Shown here in pieces: positions 10,490-22,617 of a stretch of DNA of 29,521 nucleotides. The notes under the pieces were generated by a model that was not told the origin of the DNA, searched no databases, and saw nothing but the letters and a program-made list of their open reading frames with translations. The stretch spans positions 1 through 29,521 of the forward strand of contig NQMI01000098.1 of NCBI GenBank assembly GCA_002270565.1, in the 5' to 3' direction. Made by a program: the position numbers and the translations under genes. The first letter of the stretch is position 1. Each line of letters opens with the position of its first letter. Origin of the DNA: Stenocarpella maydis. Lineage: Eukaryota > Ascomycota > Sordariomycetes > Diaporthales > Diaporthaceae.

Positions 10490-11391
10490 TTAGACCATTG
10501 GCTCAGCCGGCAGGCAACCGACCAGCCCCCACTTGAGGCTGACCAGGCAGCCTGAGTGGCCACGGGAGCTCGAGGCTGGCCAGCTGGATGGACACATGAG
10601 TGGTCCGTCGGTCTGGTGTGGTCTGGTCAGAGCAGGGCAGCAAACTCGAGAGCAGCAGCTGTCTGCACTCAGAGACCACCCCCCTCCCCCAAACATCAAA
10701 GGTGAAGCTCGCTCACAGAAGGACAGACAACAACACCGTCGCCCTACCTCTACTTTAGCCTTCTCCTCCAGCGGACCCCCTTCTTTGATTCTGCATCCAT
10801 TGCCTGTAAAAGAACAGCACATGTGACCCCCCCAACCCCGCTGCTTGTGCACGCTGGTCCAGTTGCGACAGACCTGTCCCACGACTGCTTGGCCATCAAC
10901 CCGATCGACCACCACCGCCGCCACTACTACCGCCGCCAACAACCCGGAGCACAAATCCCAAGCTCAAGCCCCTCCTCCTCTCCTCCTCTCCCACCACCAA
11001 CACCAGCGACAGCAACCGCAACAATAGCTCACCCAAGCCTGCCGACCACAGCGACCTGACATCGACTGCCAGCAGTTGGTCAAGATTTCAGCAACCCTGC
11101 CTGTATCAAAGCTCAGTTGCAGTTGCGACACGACGTTGGCGCTTTCGACCCGGTCTCTGCCTCGTGACTGACCGACCGACCGACGGAAAGCCGACCGAAC
11201 TCGATTCGACTTCGACTCCCGACCTCTCCGCCTCCAACTCTTGCGCCCACGACCAGCTCTATCCTTTCCGAGGACACCTCCAACCAACTAAAACCCACCT
11301 CAAACCCCATCCACCACCTGTGCAGCGGCGCGGCTCTGTCCTTTTCGGATAGCAGAACCGTTTCGCCCCGGCCCCCCTCCATCCAACACCC
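10490..11391 (+). promoter_or_regulatory. NOT1 promoter and pyrimidine-rich 5' leader
   Basis: This stretch of about 900 bp is rich in CCT, CAC and ACC motifs on the plus strand, typical of filamentous-fungal promoters and long 5' untranslated regions. A GACC run occurs near 11170-11184. Several short overlapping frames exist, but none resembles a protein family, so I read them as leader sequence. No convincing TATA box was found. The transcription start cannot be placed. Confidence 0.5.
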
Positions 11392-14300
11392 ATGCTCCCA
11401 CGATCGTCGGGAACATTTTCTCCCACTCCTCCCCAAGGCCTACAGACAGGAATCTCCCACTCCCCACATCCGTCCCAGGCAGGTGTGCTGAGTGCGGGTG
11501 CCAGCCCGAGTACCAGCAGCCCAACTGGCAACTACGCCGTCTCCAAGATCACCGTCGCCCAGGTCTATGTGCTCCTGAGCACTCTTAGGGCCAAGAAGGA
11601 CGACCCTGCTGAGTACGAAAACAAGGTCAACCGCCTCAACAAGGTACGCCGCTGCACCTCCCTCATCCCTTCCTCGCTTGCGCCGACTTGCTCTCCTCGA
11701 CCTCGACCGTCCTCCTATCTTATCTTCACGCCGTTATCTGTATTGTCGCACTATCTCCTCTCTCCCCAAGTTCCCGTCGTGTGGGCTTTTCCCCCCTTCC
11801 TCGCAGCACCCTTATTATTGCCCCCTGCCTTGACCTGGCCCCTATGGCGTCCTCACCTTGTGGTCCCTCGCACGTGCTGACAGTGCCACTGGCACAGCTC
11901 ATCGATGAAAACGGCATGGAGGTCTTTACGAAATACTTCACCAAGCTGGTGCATACCAGCGCGTCCCAGATCTTCCCCGGTACGAGTAGACCCATAGGCA
12001 GTGCGACCAATACTGGCAGTTATTCCTTGCTCTTGGAGGAGATGCGCAAGATATCCCACGATGTCGATCAGGCGACCAAGATATCCGAGTCCATCGAGAC
12101 CGGCACCGAGGATATTTTCCGCGACTTCGACCTGTCCACCTTCATGGAACACTTCAGATTGGACGCCTTGGAGAAGACAATATTAGCCCTGGCATTCAAA
12201 CTGGGCAGCCGGCCCGATTTGAAGGCAAAAGGTAATGCTATGCCACTGCGCCCCACCACGGGGGTTACCGGTTACTCCATGGCAGAGCGACTGACTGACA
12301 GGAAATCTCTAGCCGATGCCATCCTCTCCACCAACTACCCGACCTTCATCGCCATCCTCTCGCAGCCCGACGGAGACCATTCCGACCTGAGTCCCCACTT
12401 CCTCTCTGTCATCATCGACCGACTCATCCAGTACCACCCCCCGAACTTCAACTCCTCGGCACATAGAGAGCTGCTTTCCAAGGTCGAGTCCAGATACGCG
12501 CAGCTCGACGTGGCGACCCCTTCCGAGGTCCTTGCCGCCCTGGACCTCAACAGGGTCCTCGTCGACAAGCCACCGAATGCCTTGGCCTTGTATATTCAAA
12601 AAGTCGGTCCCGACTTCACGCGAGACGAGGAGTCCTGCGCCAGGTTCCTCCAAGAACGCCCGCCATCGGTCCAGCTTAGCGCCGAACAGGTTTCCAACGC
12701 GCTTTGGTACACTGCCATCAGCCAGACCCCGCAGCAGAGCCCGACCGTCCTGGTAGCCGGTCTCCGACGGACCCTGCCCTCGGGCTTCAGATGGCAAGAT
12801 GTCCTCTCGTACTTCGACCAGCCCAGCGCTCGGATTTCCCCTCCCCAGTTCCTGCGGCTATACAGAGCCCTACACGTGGTCGCGCTGGATGATGACGGAT
12901 CTGGCTTTGATATCCAAAATCTTTGGGGCGGAAACTGGGCCAATGCGGATGCCCACCTCTCTTTCGTCTGTGCCTTTGGCAGCCTCACTCCAGAAGAGCT
13001 GGACGCGACCACGATACCGGGCCTCCGGCCAACCTTCACCTTGGCCGAGTATGCTCAATCTCCAGCCCCTGTGCGCGAACGGGCTGCATATGCAGTCAGG
13101 CATCCCCTTGTCTCGGTTGATGCGCTCACGGCAGTCTTTGGCGTCGCTCTGAGTTCGCAGCATGCTTCACAAACCACCGAGGCAAAACGGTTGTTCAACG
13201 AAGTTGTCGTGCCTAATCTCGATATATTCGTGGTCTCCGCCTTTGGTGTGCACAAGCCGTGGCCTGAGATGGCCAACGATACCCTGACGACTCTATTCGA
13301 GACATTCTTGCTCAAGCAGCAAGAAGGGTACCAGTTCGCCCTCGACAGCCTCTGGCGCAAAGACAAGGATTTTGTCAAGCAGAAGATCAGCGACGCCCAT
13401 GTGCGACGGCCCATGGACCTACCACTCTACCTGGAGCACGCTGAGTATCATGGCTGGCTGGACGAGTTTGTGTACGAGTTCAGCGGGATTGGTCTGGACC
13501 TCGCGGCCTTTGCCCATGCGCAAGGCCGGCTCGACATTGACCAATGGACGAGGACCAACGCAACCAGGGGCGCCGAGGTTGTCCCTGCCCTGCTCCAGTT
13601 CGTTAACATCAAGGCGGAAGTGGAAACGAGGTATCAGCGACAGCAAGGGGCCCAGGGTCTGCTCCGAACAACACCGCTCCAGGTGAAGACGGTATACCAC
13701 TTTCTTGGCTTCTTGAGCGAGTTCTGTACGCCCCAGCTGAAGGAGTGGAGGGAATGCCAGCGGCAATGTACGATCGCGTACCCACGTCTCATCAACTACG
13801 GTGGCCCGTACGATCCCATCATCGACGCGAATGGTGCCGAGGGCAACAACCTTCCGTTGGCTGCCATTAGCAGGATGGAAGACCACTACAAGAGCATGTA
13901 CAGCGGGGAGACTCAAGTTCGAGACATTGTGGAGGCTCTTGAGCGCTACAAGCATTCCCGCGACAATCTTGACCAGGACATCTTCGCATGTATGATCCAC
14001 GGCCTGTTCGACGAGTTTGTCCATTATCCCAGCTACCCGATCGATGCACTGGCTAGGACCGCCGTCTTGTTTGGTGGCGTCATTTCTAGGAAACTCATCG
14101 ACGGCACGCCCCAGCAGGCTGGTCTCGGGATGATCTTGGAAGCGATCAGGGATTACCCCACAGAACATAACATGCACAAGTTCGGCTTGCAGGCGCTGAT
14201 GCAGCTCTATCCTCGCTTCCCAGAGTGGCCAGGCTTCTGTCGGCAGCTTCTCCAGATCAGCAGCCTTCAAGGCACCGAGGCCTGGAGGAAAGCCGATAAT

Positions 14301-17300
14301 GTGGTCAGGGATCAGGAAGATGAGGGGGCGTATCAGCACAACGGCGGGGACGCAGCCCTCAATCACGACTCCCTCACCAACGGCAACGCAGTAGAGGCCA
14401 ACGAGCCACAATTTGCGCCATTCGCCTCGGTCAACGTGGACCCTACGCCTCCTGGCGCTTCTTTCGAGGACCCAACGGATGACACTCAGGACAAGATCCA
14501 GTTCGCCCTCAACAACATGGACCAGGCGTCACTCAAAGCTCGGGTTGACACAATCCGCGAGTCACTCGAGCAGAAGCATCAGCAGTGGTTTGCTAGCCAT
14601 CTGGTCAGGGATCGGGCAAAGGTACAGCCGAACCTCCACCAGATGTACCTGGACGTGGTGAAGCTCTTCGAGGATAATATGCTGTGGTCCGAGGTCCAGA
14701 GGGCGACCCTGAGTTGCGTGTCTCAGATGCTGAACTCGGAGTCGACCATGCACAGCTCCACTGAGCGAACACAGCTTAAGAACCTCGGCGGATGGCTGGG
14801 CATGCTCACTCTGGCCCGGGACAAGCCTATCCGGCACCGTAACATCGCCTTCAAGCAGCTGCTCATCGAGGCCCACGACACGAAGAGACTAATTGTTGTA
14901 ATACCCTTTGTGTGCAAAGTGCTGGGCCAAGGCGCATTGTCCATGGTCTTCCGTCCGCCGAATCCCTGGCTGATGGACATCATTCACCTACTGATCGAGC
15001 TTTACCACAACGCAGAGCTCAAGTTGAACCTCAAGTTCGAAATCGAGGTGCTGTGTAAGACCTTGAGCCTGGATCACAAGAGCATTGAGCCATCCGGCGA
15101 GATCCAGAACCGGGTGGTCGCGGAAGAGGCTACCCAGGTCACGGTCCACGATGGGCTGGAAGCTTTTGACAACCTCTCTCTCAACGGTATCGGGCAGGGT
15201 GTGGTCAGCAATCTGATGCCACAGCATGCCGTTCCACCGCCTATTCCCGACCTCCACTCCCGTCTCAACATCCCACCCGCGAACGAGATGGTTGTGAGCA
15301 ACAGCCGTCTGCGTGAGATTGTTCACACCGCGTTCCAAAAGGCCTTGCAGGATATCATCCAGCCTGTAGTTGACAGATCCGTCACCATTGCCGCCATCAG
15401 CACCCACCAGATGATACGTAAGGACTTTGCAACTGAGCCTGATGAGCACCGCATCAGAAACTCCGCCATCAGCATGGTCAAGGCGACCGCGGGCAGCTTG
15501 GCTCTTGTCACGTCCAAGGAGCCCCTGCGTGCTAACTTCACCAACTACATGCGCCAGCTCTCAACTGACCTCCAGGGTGGGCTTCCGGAAGGGACAATTA
15601 TCATGTGTGTCAACTCCAACCTCGAGCTCGCCTCTAGTGTGATTGAGGACGCCGCCGAGCGGCGCGCGATCCCTGAGATTGAAGACCTGATTGAACCTGA
15701 GCTGGAAGTCCGCCGCCGTCACCGGCTGCAGAGGCCCAACCAGCCCTATGTCGATGCTTCACTCAACCGGTGGGCCATGACGATGCCGGATCCATACAAG
15801 ATGGCGCCCAGTCTCAGCGGTCTGAGCCCGGAGCAGATGGCAATCTACGAGGAATTCCAGCGTCAACCCCGGCCGGCCACGACCACCACGACTCCTTCGC
15901 ACATTGCCTCGACCTCTGATGCAACAAGGTCAATGGCGAACGAGATTCTTCAGGATCAGTACAATTCCGTGCCGTCTGCGCCCACTCCCGCCGAAACTCC
16001 CGCCATGCCCCCACTGGCTGGACACACTCAGACATACCCTCATGCACATGCGGCACTGACCAATGGAAGACAGCCCGCTCTGAGCCAGGTTGACACTAGG
16101 AGTATTCTAGATAATATCAGCAAGGCCCTTTTCAACCTCCAGCGCGCAGCAACGGACGCGCCCGAAGAGCATTATGAGGACCTGCCGAGAGGGCACACGG
16201 TCCTTGACACGATGGACCTCCTCATTTCTAATGTCATCAAGGCTCGTACGTCAACAACGGATGATCACACACCCCGTGTAGTTGAGGAGATCTGCAACCA
16301 CCTCTTTGGTCCGTTGGAGGACAGCCTTGCGATCGAGGCCTTTGCCCACGCTCTAAGCACTATACGAAGGATGGGAGGCCCGGTCCTGAGTGACTTTGTG
16401 GTGCAGCTCTTCCGACGCCAGGACGGCTCCACGTTCTTGCGTCTCCCGATGATCAAGGCTTTTATTGGAACGGACTTGCTCGACTGGCGGACCCTGGACG
16501 AAGCCCTGTCAGCGTCGATCAGGTCGCAAGAGGAGGGGAGCCTCCAGATGCTCGATCAAATCATCAAGGCGACAATCCTGAGCGAGACGCCCATGGCGCT
16601 GTTTGCCAACCTGGGGTCCAGCCTGGAGGTCGCCTACGCTTGGGTGACTGCAGATCCTGAAGTGCCAGGAGGGGAGGACTTGAAGGCCACTCTGGAAGCT
16701 GCACGCGAGCACCGCAGTCAGGCTCAGAGCCGTGAGCAGATGGAGTATGTCTTTGAGGAATGGGTCTATCGCTTCCGGAACACACCGGTGACCGACAAGT
16801 TCGCCCGACACTTTGTGAGGCAACTGAGTGATCACGGCGTCGTCAGGTCCAAAGACGACCTGCTGGTGCTCATCCGCGTCGCCCTGGACAGCTCGGTGGC
16901 GCAGTTCGAGGCTGCCATCGCCTCTGGCAGCAGCATCGACGATGGGTACATCTGGGTCAACGCACTGGCATCGCTCGTGATGGCGTTTGTCAAATCCACC
17001 GGCTTTGACGATACTGATCCAAAGTCGAGCCCCGCATCCCTGCTGGCTTCTGCGTGGGCGCTTGCCACCATGGTTCTCAACGACCACGCGCGGAAGCGTG
17101 AGGAGCTCTTTAACCAGAGGGTCTTCTTCCGCTTCTTCTCGCAGCTGCTCCACGAGTCTGGGGCGTTCTTCGAGCAGCTTAGCGGGCCCCTCAGGGATGA
17201 GATGCTCCTGAATACTGCGTCAAGGCTGTCCGCGCTTGGCCCTTCAAGGTTCCCAGGCTTCTTCTACGGCTGGCTTGGTCTGCTTCACCACACGGCTTTC

Positions 17301-18313
17301 CTCCCGTCCCTGATGGACATGGAAGGCGAGGCTGGTTGGGCACCATACACGGAACTCCTCCAGCAACTACTGGAATTCGTGGGCGAGCAACTGAACACGG
17401 CACAAATGCCCGACGTGATTCACAAGCCTTACGAGGCTGCTGTCAAGTTGCTCATTGCTCTGCAGCATGACTACCCACAATACCTGGCGGCGAACTCGTC
17501 TGCACTTCTGGGAAGCATCCCACCGCACTGCACCCAATTGATCAATACTATCTTGTTCGCATCCGTCAGCAAGATGCCGGACCCAATGACGGCAGGGATT
17601 GACGCTGCTGGCAACCAGAGCGGGCACTCGCACGGGGGCGGCAATTCTGCTGGATTCCTCCAGAGCATTGGTCTCCTGGACATTCTCAACTCGGCCTTGG
17701 AGAAGGGGCCGTCGGAGGATGCAGTAGCCCACATGACACACGCGATAACACGGGAGGATGGCAAGACGGCCTTTGGCCCCGCCCTCATCAACGCAAACCT
17801 GGGCGTGATCGACGCAATCACGGCGCACATCGGCAGGTACGCCGCGCAGAGGGCGGCGGCAGGACACCCGGCGTTTGAGCCCGGATCGTCGGGTCTGCTG
17901 ACGCTGTCGATGCTCATACATGAGCTGGCAGCGGAGCCGCGGCATTACTTGCTACTTAGCATGCTCAACCATCTGCGAGAGCCGAACGCAGACATGGAGT
18001 TCTTCAGCAAGTCCCTGCTGGAGATATTCTCGCACGACCTGTCAGACCCTGAGGAGACGGAGATTCGCGAGCAGATCGCACGGGTTCTTCTGGAGCGCCT
18101 AATTGGGTTCTGGCCGCAGCCATTTGGCCTGCTGATCACGGTCGTAGAGCTTGTCAAGAACGAGAAGTACATGTTCTTTGAGCTCCCATTCATCAAGCAG
18201 ACCCCTGAGGTAAGTAGTTCCGATGATGACACATCCTCGATATCACGAAAGCTAATCTTTTCCTGTTCCAGGTCGCCCAGCGCTTTGCGGAGATAGTTAC
18301 TGCGCACAGCTAG
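11392..18313 (+). CDS. NOT1: CCR4-NOT complex scaffold subunit NOT1 (CDC39/CNOT1)
   Basis: NOT1 is the large scaffold of the CCR4-NOT complex. It holds the CAF1/CCR4 deadenylases, CAF40 and the NOT2-NOT5 module for mRNA decay and transcription control. The proposed exons are 11392-11643, 11898-12231, 12313-18209 and 18272-18313, giving 2,174 residues, the usual size. Splicing restores NRLNK-LIDENGMEVFTKYF and the C-terminus TPEVAQRFAEIVTAHS. Domains in order: N-terminal HEAT-like repeats, a TTP-binding-type helical region (about 640-860), an MIF4G domain that binds CAF1 (about 920-1115, from DKIQFALNNMD), the CAF40-binding DUF3819 region (about 1190-1335, LREIVHTAFQKALQDIIQPV), a Ser/Thr/Pro-rich linker (about 1370-1460), and the conserved C-terminal NOT1 domain (about 1800-2170, GFFYGWLGLLHH). 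The start is the first ATG of the frame that joins exon 2; its Ser/Pro-rich N-terminus suits fungal orthologues. No frameshift or missing part is seen. Confidence 0.95.
11644..11897 (+). other. NOT1 intron 1
   Basis: A 254-bp phase-0 intron has donor GTACGC, branch-like GTGCTGACAG near 11875-11884 and acceptor CACAG. It is longer than the other two introns and strongly pyrimidine-rich. Removal joins NRLNK to LIDENGMEVF, as expected for NOT1. An upstream AG at 11882-11883 is a possible alternative acceptor. Confidence 0.8.
12232..12312 (+). other. NOT1 intron 2 (81 bp, stop-free)
   Basis: It has donor GTAATG, branch-like GACTGACTGACAG and acceptor CTCTAG. Its length is a multiple of three and it contains no in-frame stop, so retention would insert 27 residues without a frameshift. 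Its translation has no NOT1-like character, and removal gives KAK-ADAILSTNYPTF. Confidence 0.8.
18210..18271 (+). other. NOT1 intron 3
   Basis: A 62-bp intron has donor GTAAGT, branch GCTAAT and acceptor TTCCAG. The last exon is only 42 bp including the stop. Without splicing the frame would run into an unrelated tail and stop at 18296. Confidence 0.9.
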
Positions 18314-20330
18314 GGGGCTAGGGGCGGCAATGTGGCCAAAGAGACGATGTGTTGCACGATGCTTGCTCATTTTTTGGATTTTTGACCTTGATGACGCAGG
18401 CAGAGCAAGGTTATGAAAAAGAAAAAAGTGCTTGTGATCTTGCGGAGCTGGGAATTGCATGGGACGAGTCCGTTCTCCTTTTTCTAGCACTACACAAAAC
18501 TGAAAGGAGCACAAAAGAACAGGGTGCATGTCTCGGGGCGGAAGGACGGTCTGGAGGGGGAGTCAGGCGTTGGGCACAGGGATGGGCGGATGGATGAGCT
18601 GCTCGCATTCATTCACATATATTGATTTGTTCATAACTCGAAAGGGAAGAGATGTGGTCACCACCACGACACCATGCAGATGCACACTGGTTATCCACTT
18701 GTTCTCAGCATCCCGACGATCAGGGGTTTGAAGGAAGAAGAAATACGGCGCCCGGAGATGTGCCTGTCTGCGTGTAAGTATCTGGCCACGGCCAGTGTAT
18801 GGGTATGGGCTGCGGGAGGGTGTATATTCACGTATAATGTATGAATACTGAACCTTTAATGAATAACAAGACAAGCAAGCCATGAGTGATGGTAGCCAAC
18901 CGGTCAACCGGCCAAACAGCCCAACAGCCATGCATGCAATGGCTGATTTCCCATCATTTAATTTCCGGTCCATCAGCCCCAGCCTCTCTCCATGACATGA
19001 CATGGGTGGAGTGATTGATATCATTAAGTCTTACTTTGTCCTTTGCCACTATAACTAACCGGGCGATCGGTGAAAGGAAGAGAATGAAATAAGTGGGTAG
19101 TAGGCTGACCGCGGTGGATTGGCATATTTCGTGAGTATACGGAGTACCTAGGCCCCTCCCGGACCCCCCCCCCCAACCTCCCGGGCCGGAGGATTCCCGG
19201 GCGAACCTCGTGATGGCAGCTCCTTACTGGCTGCATGGCTGGCTATTCATGTGGTTTTGTCTCGACACGTACCAAAGTTTGGACAGGACACCTCTTTTTT
19301 GGTTTTTCCTCTTTTTTAAAAAAAACAGAAGGGGGGGACGGTGGAGAGTCCAAGTGCAATGGGATAAACAAATGCGCGCAACCAGTCCCGAAAACCGATC
19401 TGGGATTTCTTGAACTAGGGTATACAGATCTCAGAGGATTCTTTTTCGACTGGGTCTTCTTTGCTAGGCACCATCGGTCAACTGCCGTCAGTCTCCAGAT
19501 GGTTTGCTAGTATTCAGAACCAATGAGGATGCTGGGTGGAGGAAAATGGGTCTGGTTGTGACCTGCAGCTAAAAATGACATTTGGGTGTGTAGAAAGTCT
19601 CATGTTAGGTCGGTGACCAGGGGTGATAGTGATGGGATCAGGCTGACAGTATGAAACCAATAAAACGATTTATTTTATTTTATTTCATTTTACGTAATTT
19701 TTTTTGATTTTGTATCTGTTTTGGTTTATCTCACCTATACTATTTCATATTTCTTTTCTCCTCTTCAAAGAAGTGGTCCGGAAGACGCTCCCGGGTGGAG
19801 ACCTTTCTTCATAGGTGGCCGGTTCTCTCTTATGGGCCGCGGCCGGGGATACAATTCCCAATGCGCAATTAACATGTGGAAGATATGGGCAACTTGGAAA
19901 TGTGATGTACTTACTGTATTGTATTTGCTTTTCCGCCTTGAGGGGGGGAAACCTGACCGGTCTTGAGGCGGTCAGGATGCATGATAACCACTCGCCCCAT
20001 GTGGGCGAGTCAGTCACGTGTGCAGCTGTCTGTCTCAAACGAAAGTCTGCCCTCCCTTAGTTAGTTATAGCTAATCCGTAAAGCTACTTTTTTTATCATG
20101 CAATATGGGTCCTTTTGCTGATCGGGGTTAGTGGTTGGTTTGGTACATTCGCTCTACGGAGGAAGTGGTAGTCTTGTAGGCGTAGCCCGCACACTAGTTT
20201 AGGTCTATGTACTGGTCGGTGCTGACTAAGCTGGCGCTTAGTCATCACACAGCTGCAGTCACATACTACAGTCAGTACACTACAGTTGCCTAATCAGCTA
20301 CCAGTCGCCCACTAGTATAACCAAATAATC
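18314..20330. other. NOT1 3' region and intergenic DNA
   Basis: No gene is supported on either strand. A 153-codon minus-strand frame at 18563-19024 has no family character. Homopolymer runs occur near 19164 (C), 19311 (T then A) and 19656-19705 (TTTTA-type). A perfect 8-bp hairpin (ACTCGCCC with GGGCGAGT, 5-nt loop) lies at 19990-20010. A 12-bp stem with one mismatch lies at 20219-20248. NOT1 transcription probably ends within the first few hundred bases. Confidence 0.5.
20219..20248. repeat. Hairpin at edge of AT-rich island
   Basis: GTGCTGACTAAG pairs with CTTAGTCATCAC, a 12-bp stem with one mismatch and a 6-nt loop. It lies about 80 bp before base composition switches to extreme AT. It could be the end structure of a decayed element. 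Confidence 0.5.
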
Positions 20331-20910
20331 ATTAATTGAAAACCTTTTTAAATTATACTCATATTAATTTTAAGAACTGCTTTAAATAACATTAAGCTAA
20401 ATTAAGATTAACAGTATTATCATTATAATTAAAAAAAGATTTTAAAATTTTTTATATATTTTAACTAAATAACTTATACAATATAATTTATTAAAAAGTA
20501 ACTACCTATTATATATACTACCCTAATTTCTATATAAAAAATATATATACTAACCTTACTAAAACCATTAAATTAAGCTTAAAATAAATAAAATTTTAAA
20601 GTAATTTAAACTTTATATACTTTAATTATATTATTTTTATAAGACTTTTAGAAAACTTTTTATATAAGCTATATTGGAAAACTAAAATTATAAAGTTTTA
20701 AAATTAAATTTCTTAAATAATTAAGTAAAAAAATCTAAAAAAGTCTATAAAAAAGATTATAGCTTCTTTAAATACTTATAATTATTTTAAGTTAGCCCCT
20801 AGGTTATTTATTAAAGGGTCTTTTAAAGATTTATAAATTATATTATAAAAGGAAACTATTAGACCCCTATTTAGGTCTGATGAATTGTGCTATAAAATAG
20901 CATTTAGTTC
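20330..20910. repeat. AT-rich decayed (RIP-type) island
   Basis: Almost the whole stretch is A and T, with TTTAAA, TATA and TTAA steps, and no open frame of any length. In Pezizomycotina such islands are usually repeats reduced by C-to-T mutation. No recognisable motif of the original element remains. Confidence 0.65.
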
Positions 20911-21362
20911 AGCGTGTGTGTGTTTCGGCAGGGTCGCAGTATGGTGCTCTGAGGCGAATTGGGACGATTGACAATGGTCTGGACAACTTTGTATTGAATT
21001 AAGTTGGGCTTCTGTAAGCCCTCCTTATATACCCTCCGACCTCGTCTCACCCCTGGGCACGCTGCGGTAGGCTCTGGTGCAAATTTGCAAATGCCGGAAA
21101 ATTCGCCCTTCCAACACACCATCTTTGGTTTCAAGCAACTAGCCAACCATAGCCCTAGCAATACCCAAATTAAGTACATATAAACTTCAGAAATCAAGCT
21201 ATCCAATGCACTAAGTTATATACTTTTTGGGTAAGAAATAAGGGTAATGCAGAGGTCTAAATTAAGGTGCAAATGCAGGCCAAAATAATCGACTCACGGC
21301 CACCAAACTCATCTTGCGTCACGCACGCACTGGGCGTACTTAGCGAAAATCGCCTGACTCGC
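20911..21362. other. Spacer of mixed composition between AT-rich islands
   Basis: About 450 bp of near-normal composition. A 100-codon minus-strand frame (20904-21206) has no resemblance to a known family. Nothing functional is visible. Confidence 0.4.
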
Positions 21363-21432
21363 AAGTCTAGGGTAACTCCTTGCTAAAAAGTCTAGGGTAA
21401 CTCCTTGCACGAAGTCTAGGGTAACTCCTTGC
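21363..21432 (+). repeat. Three copies of a 21-bp repeat
   Basis: AAGTCTAGGGTAACTCCTTG plus C occurs at 21363-21383, 21388-21408 and 21412-21432 with spacers of 4 and 3 bp. All three copies are identical, so they are recent or under constraint even though they adjoin decayed DNA. Confidence 0.85.
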
Positions 21433-21439
21433 TGAGCGG

Positions 21440-22000
21440 TTCCGTTTAACATTAGGGCCTAATTTATAAGAAGCATATATAGTTATATGCCTAAAATATA
21501 GTAGCTTTAGGCCTAAAGGGGCCCTTAAATAAGGCCCCTTTTACTAATTATAGCTTAAGCTAAAGCCTAAGCCTTTTATATAATCTCTATCCCTAAATAT
21601 AAAGCTAGTATAGTATATTTTAATTATAGCCCCTAAGTCCTAAAGCCTATCCCTACCTTACACTAAAAACCTAAGGTATAGGTTCCTATAATAGACCCTA
21701 CTTTAGCTATATAGTATTATTATACTAACTCTTCTTAAGATATAGCTTAAAGCCTAAGTATATTATAAGGGTTGTAAATATAAGCAGAGTGAATAGGTAT
21801 ATATAGCGGCTAAGTAGTAAAATAGTAGTATGTAAGTACTATATTCCTGGGGAGATAGATATAACTAAACTTGCCGCTTCTCCCTCCTCCCTTTATTTAC
21901 TTCTTCTTCCTCTCCTTTTATATAAGAATCCTTTTTTACTACTTTATTACTTTTAAGCTACTTATAACTTATGTCTTTATAGTAGGTCCCTCTATTATAA
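21440..22000. repeat. Second AT-rich decayed island
   Basis: The stretch is rich in CTA, TAG, CCTAAAG and TATA and carries many stops in all frames, as in a RIP-altered repeat. A perfect 9-bp stem (AAAGGGGCC with GGCCCCTTT, 9-nt loop) lies at 21515-21541. Pyrimidine tracts follow at about 21870-21960. The parent element cannot be named. Confidence 0.55.
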
Positions 22001-22003
22001 TCN

Positions 22004-22122
<119 letters not shown>

Positions 22123-22617
22123 GAAAATTATGAAATCTATAATATAGTGTGAGAAAAAGTGGCTGTGCGCATTAGGCTATAACTGACTAGGGGGGCCACT
22201 TTTGCTACAGAGTCTGCTGCAGCCTCTGCCGCAATACACCCCGCACCACCTCGAACAACGTCGTCCCCATCCAACACCCCAGCGCCGCCCACTACATGCA
22301 TCGTGGAGCTATAGGTCCTGCTCATCTAGACACTACTGAGGTCGGAGCCTCGATTTCAGGCTACGCAGCCGCGCCAGCAACATCGCTCGAGATCGAGCCA
22401 ATCCAGTCTACCGCATCTATCTCCTAGCGGTTGCTACCTACTGCAACATCTACATCCATCGCCCGTGGGAGAATCAACCAAGTTGGGCTGAACTCCGCTA
22501 GCATAGACAAGACTGGGCTTCGTTGATTTGGGCTGGTTATCACTACATTGGCCAGCGTCGGTCCGAGACCCCCTGGTGATGCAGTTGTGACGCCGCCGAG
22601 GAGACTGTCTCTGCATC
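22123..22617 (+). promoter_or_regulatory. Upstream region of the OMS1-like gene
   Basis: Composition turns GC-normal immediately after the microsatellite. No gene is seen. This roughly 500-bp stretch must hold the promoter and leader of the gene starting at 22618. No TATA box stands out. Confidence 0.4.

Noticed and set aside
13419..14411. 330-codon minus-strand open frame inside NOT1
   Set aside because: It lies wholly within a conserved NOT1 exon, has no family resemblance, and is explained by GC-rich codon use on the other strand.
18563..19024. 153-codon minus-strand frame downstream of NOT1
   Set aside because: No family resemblance. It overlaps the likely NOT1 3' untranslated region and has low-complexity Phe and Val runs.
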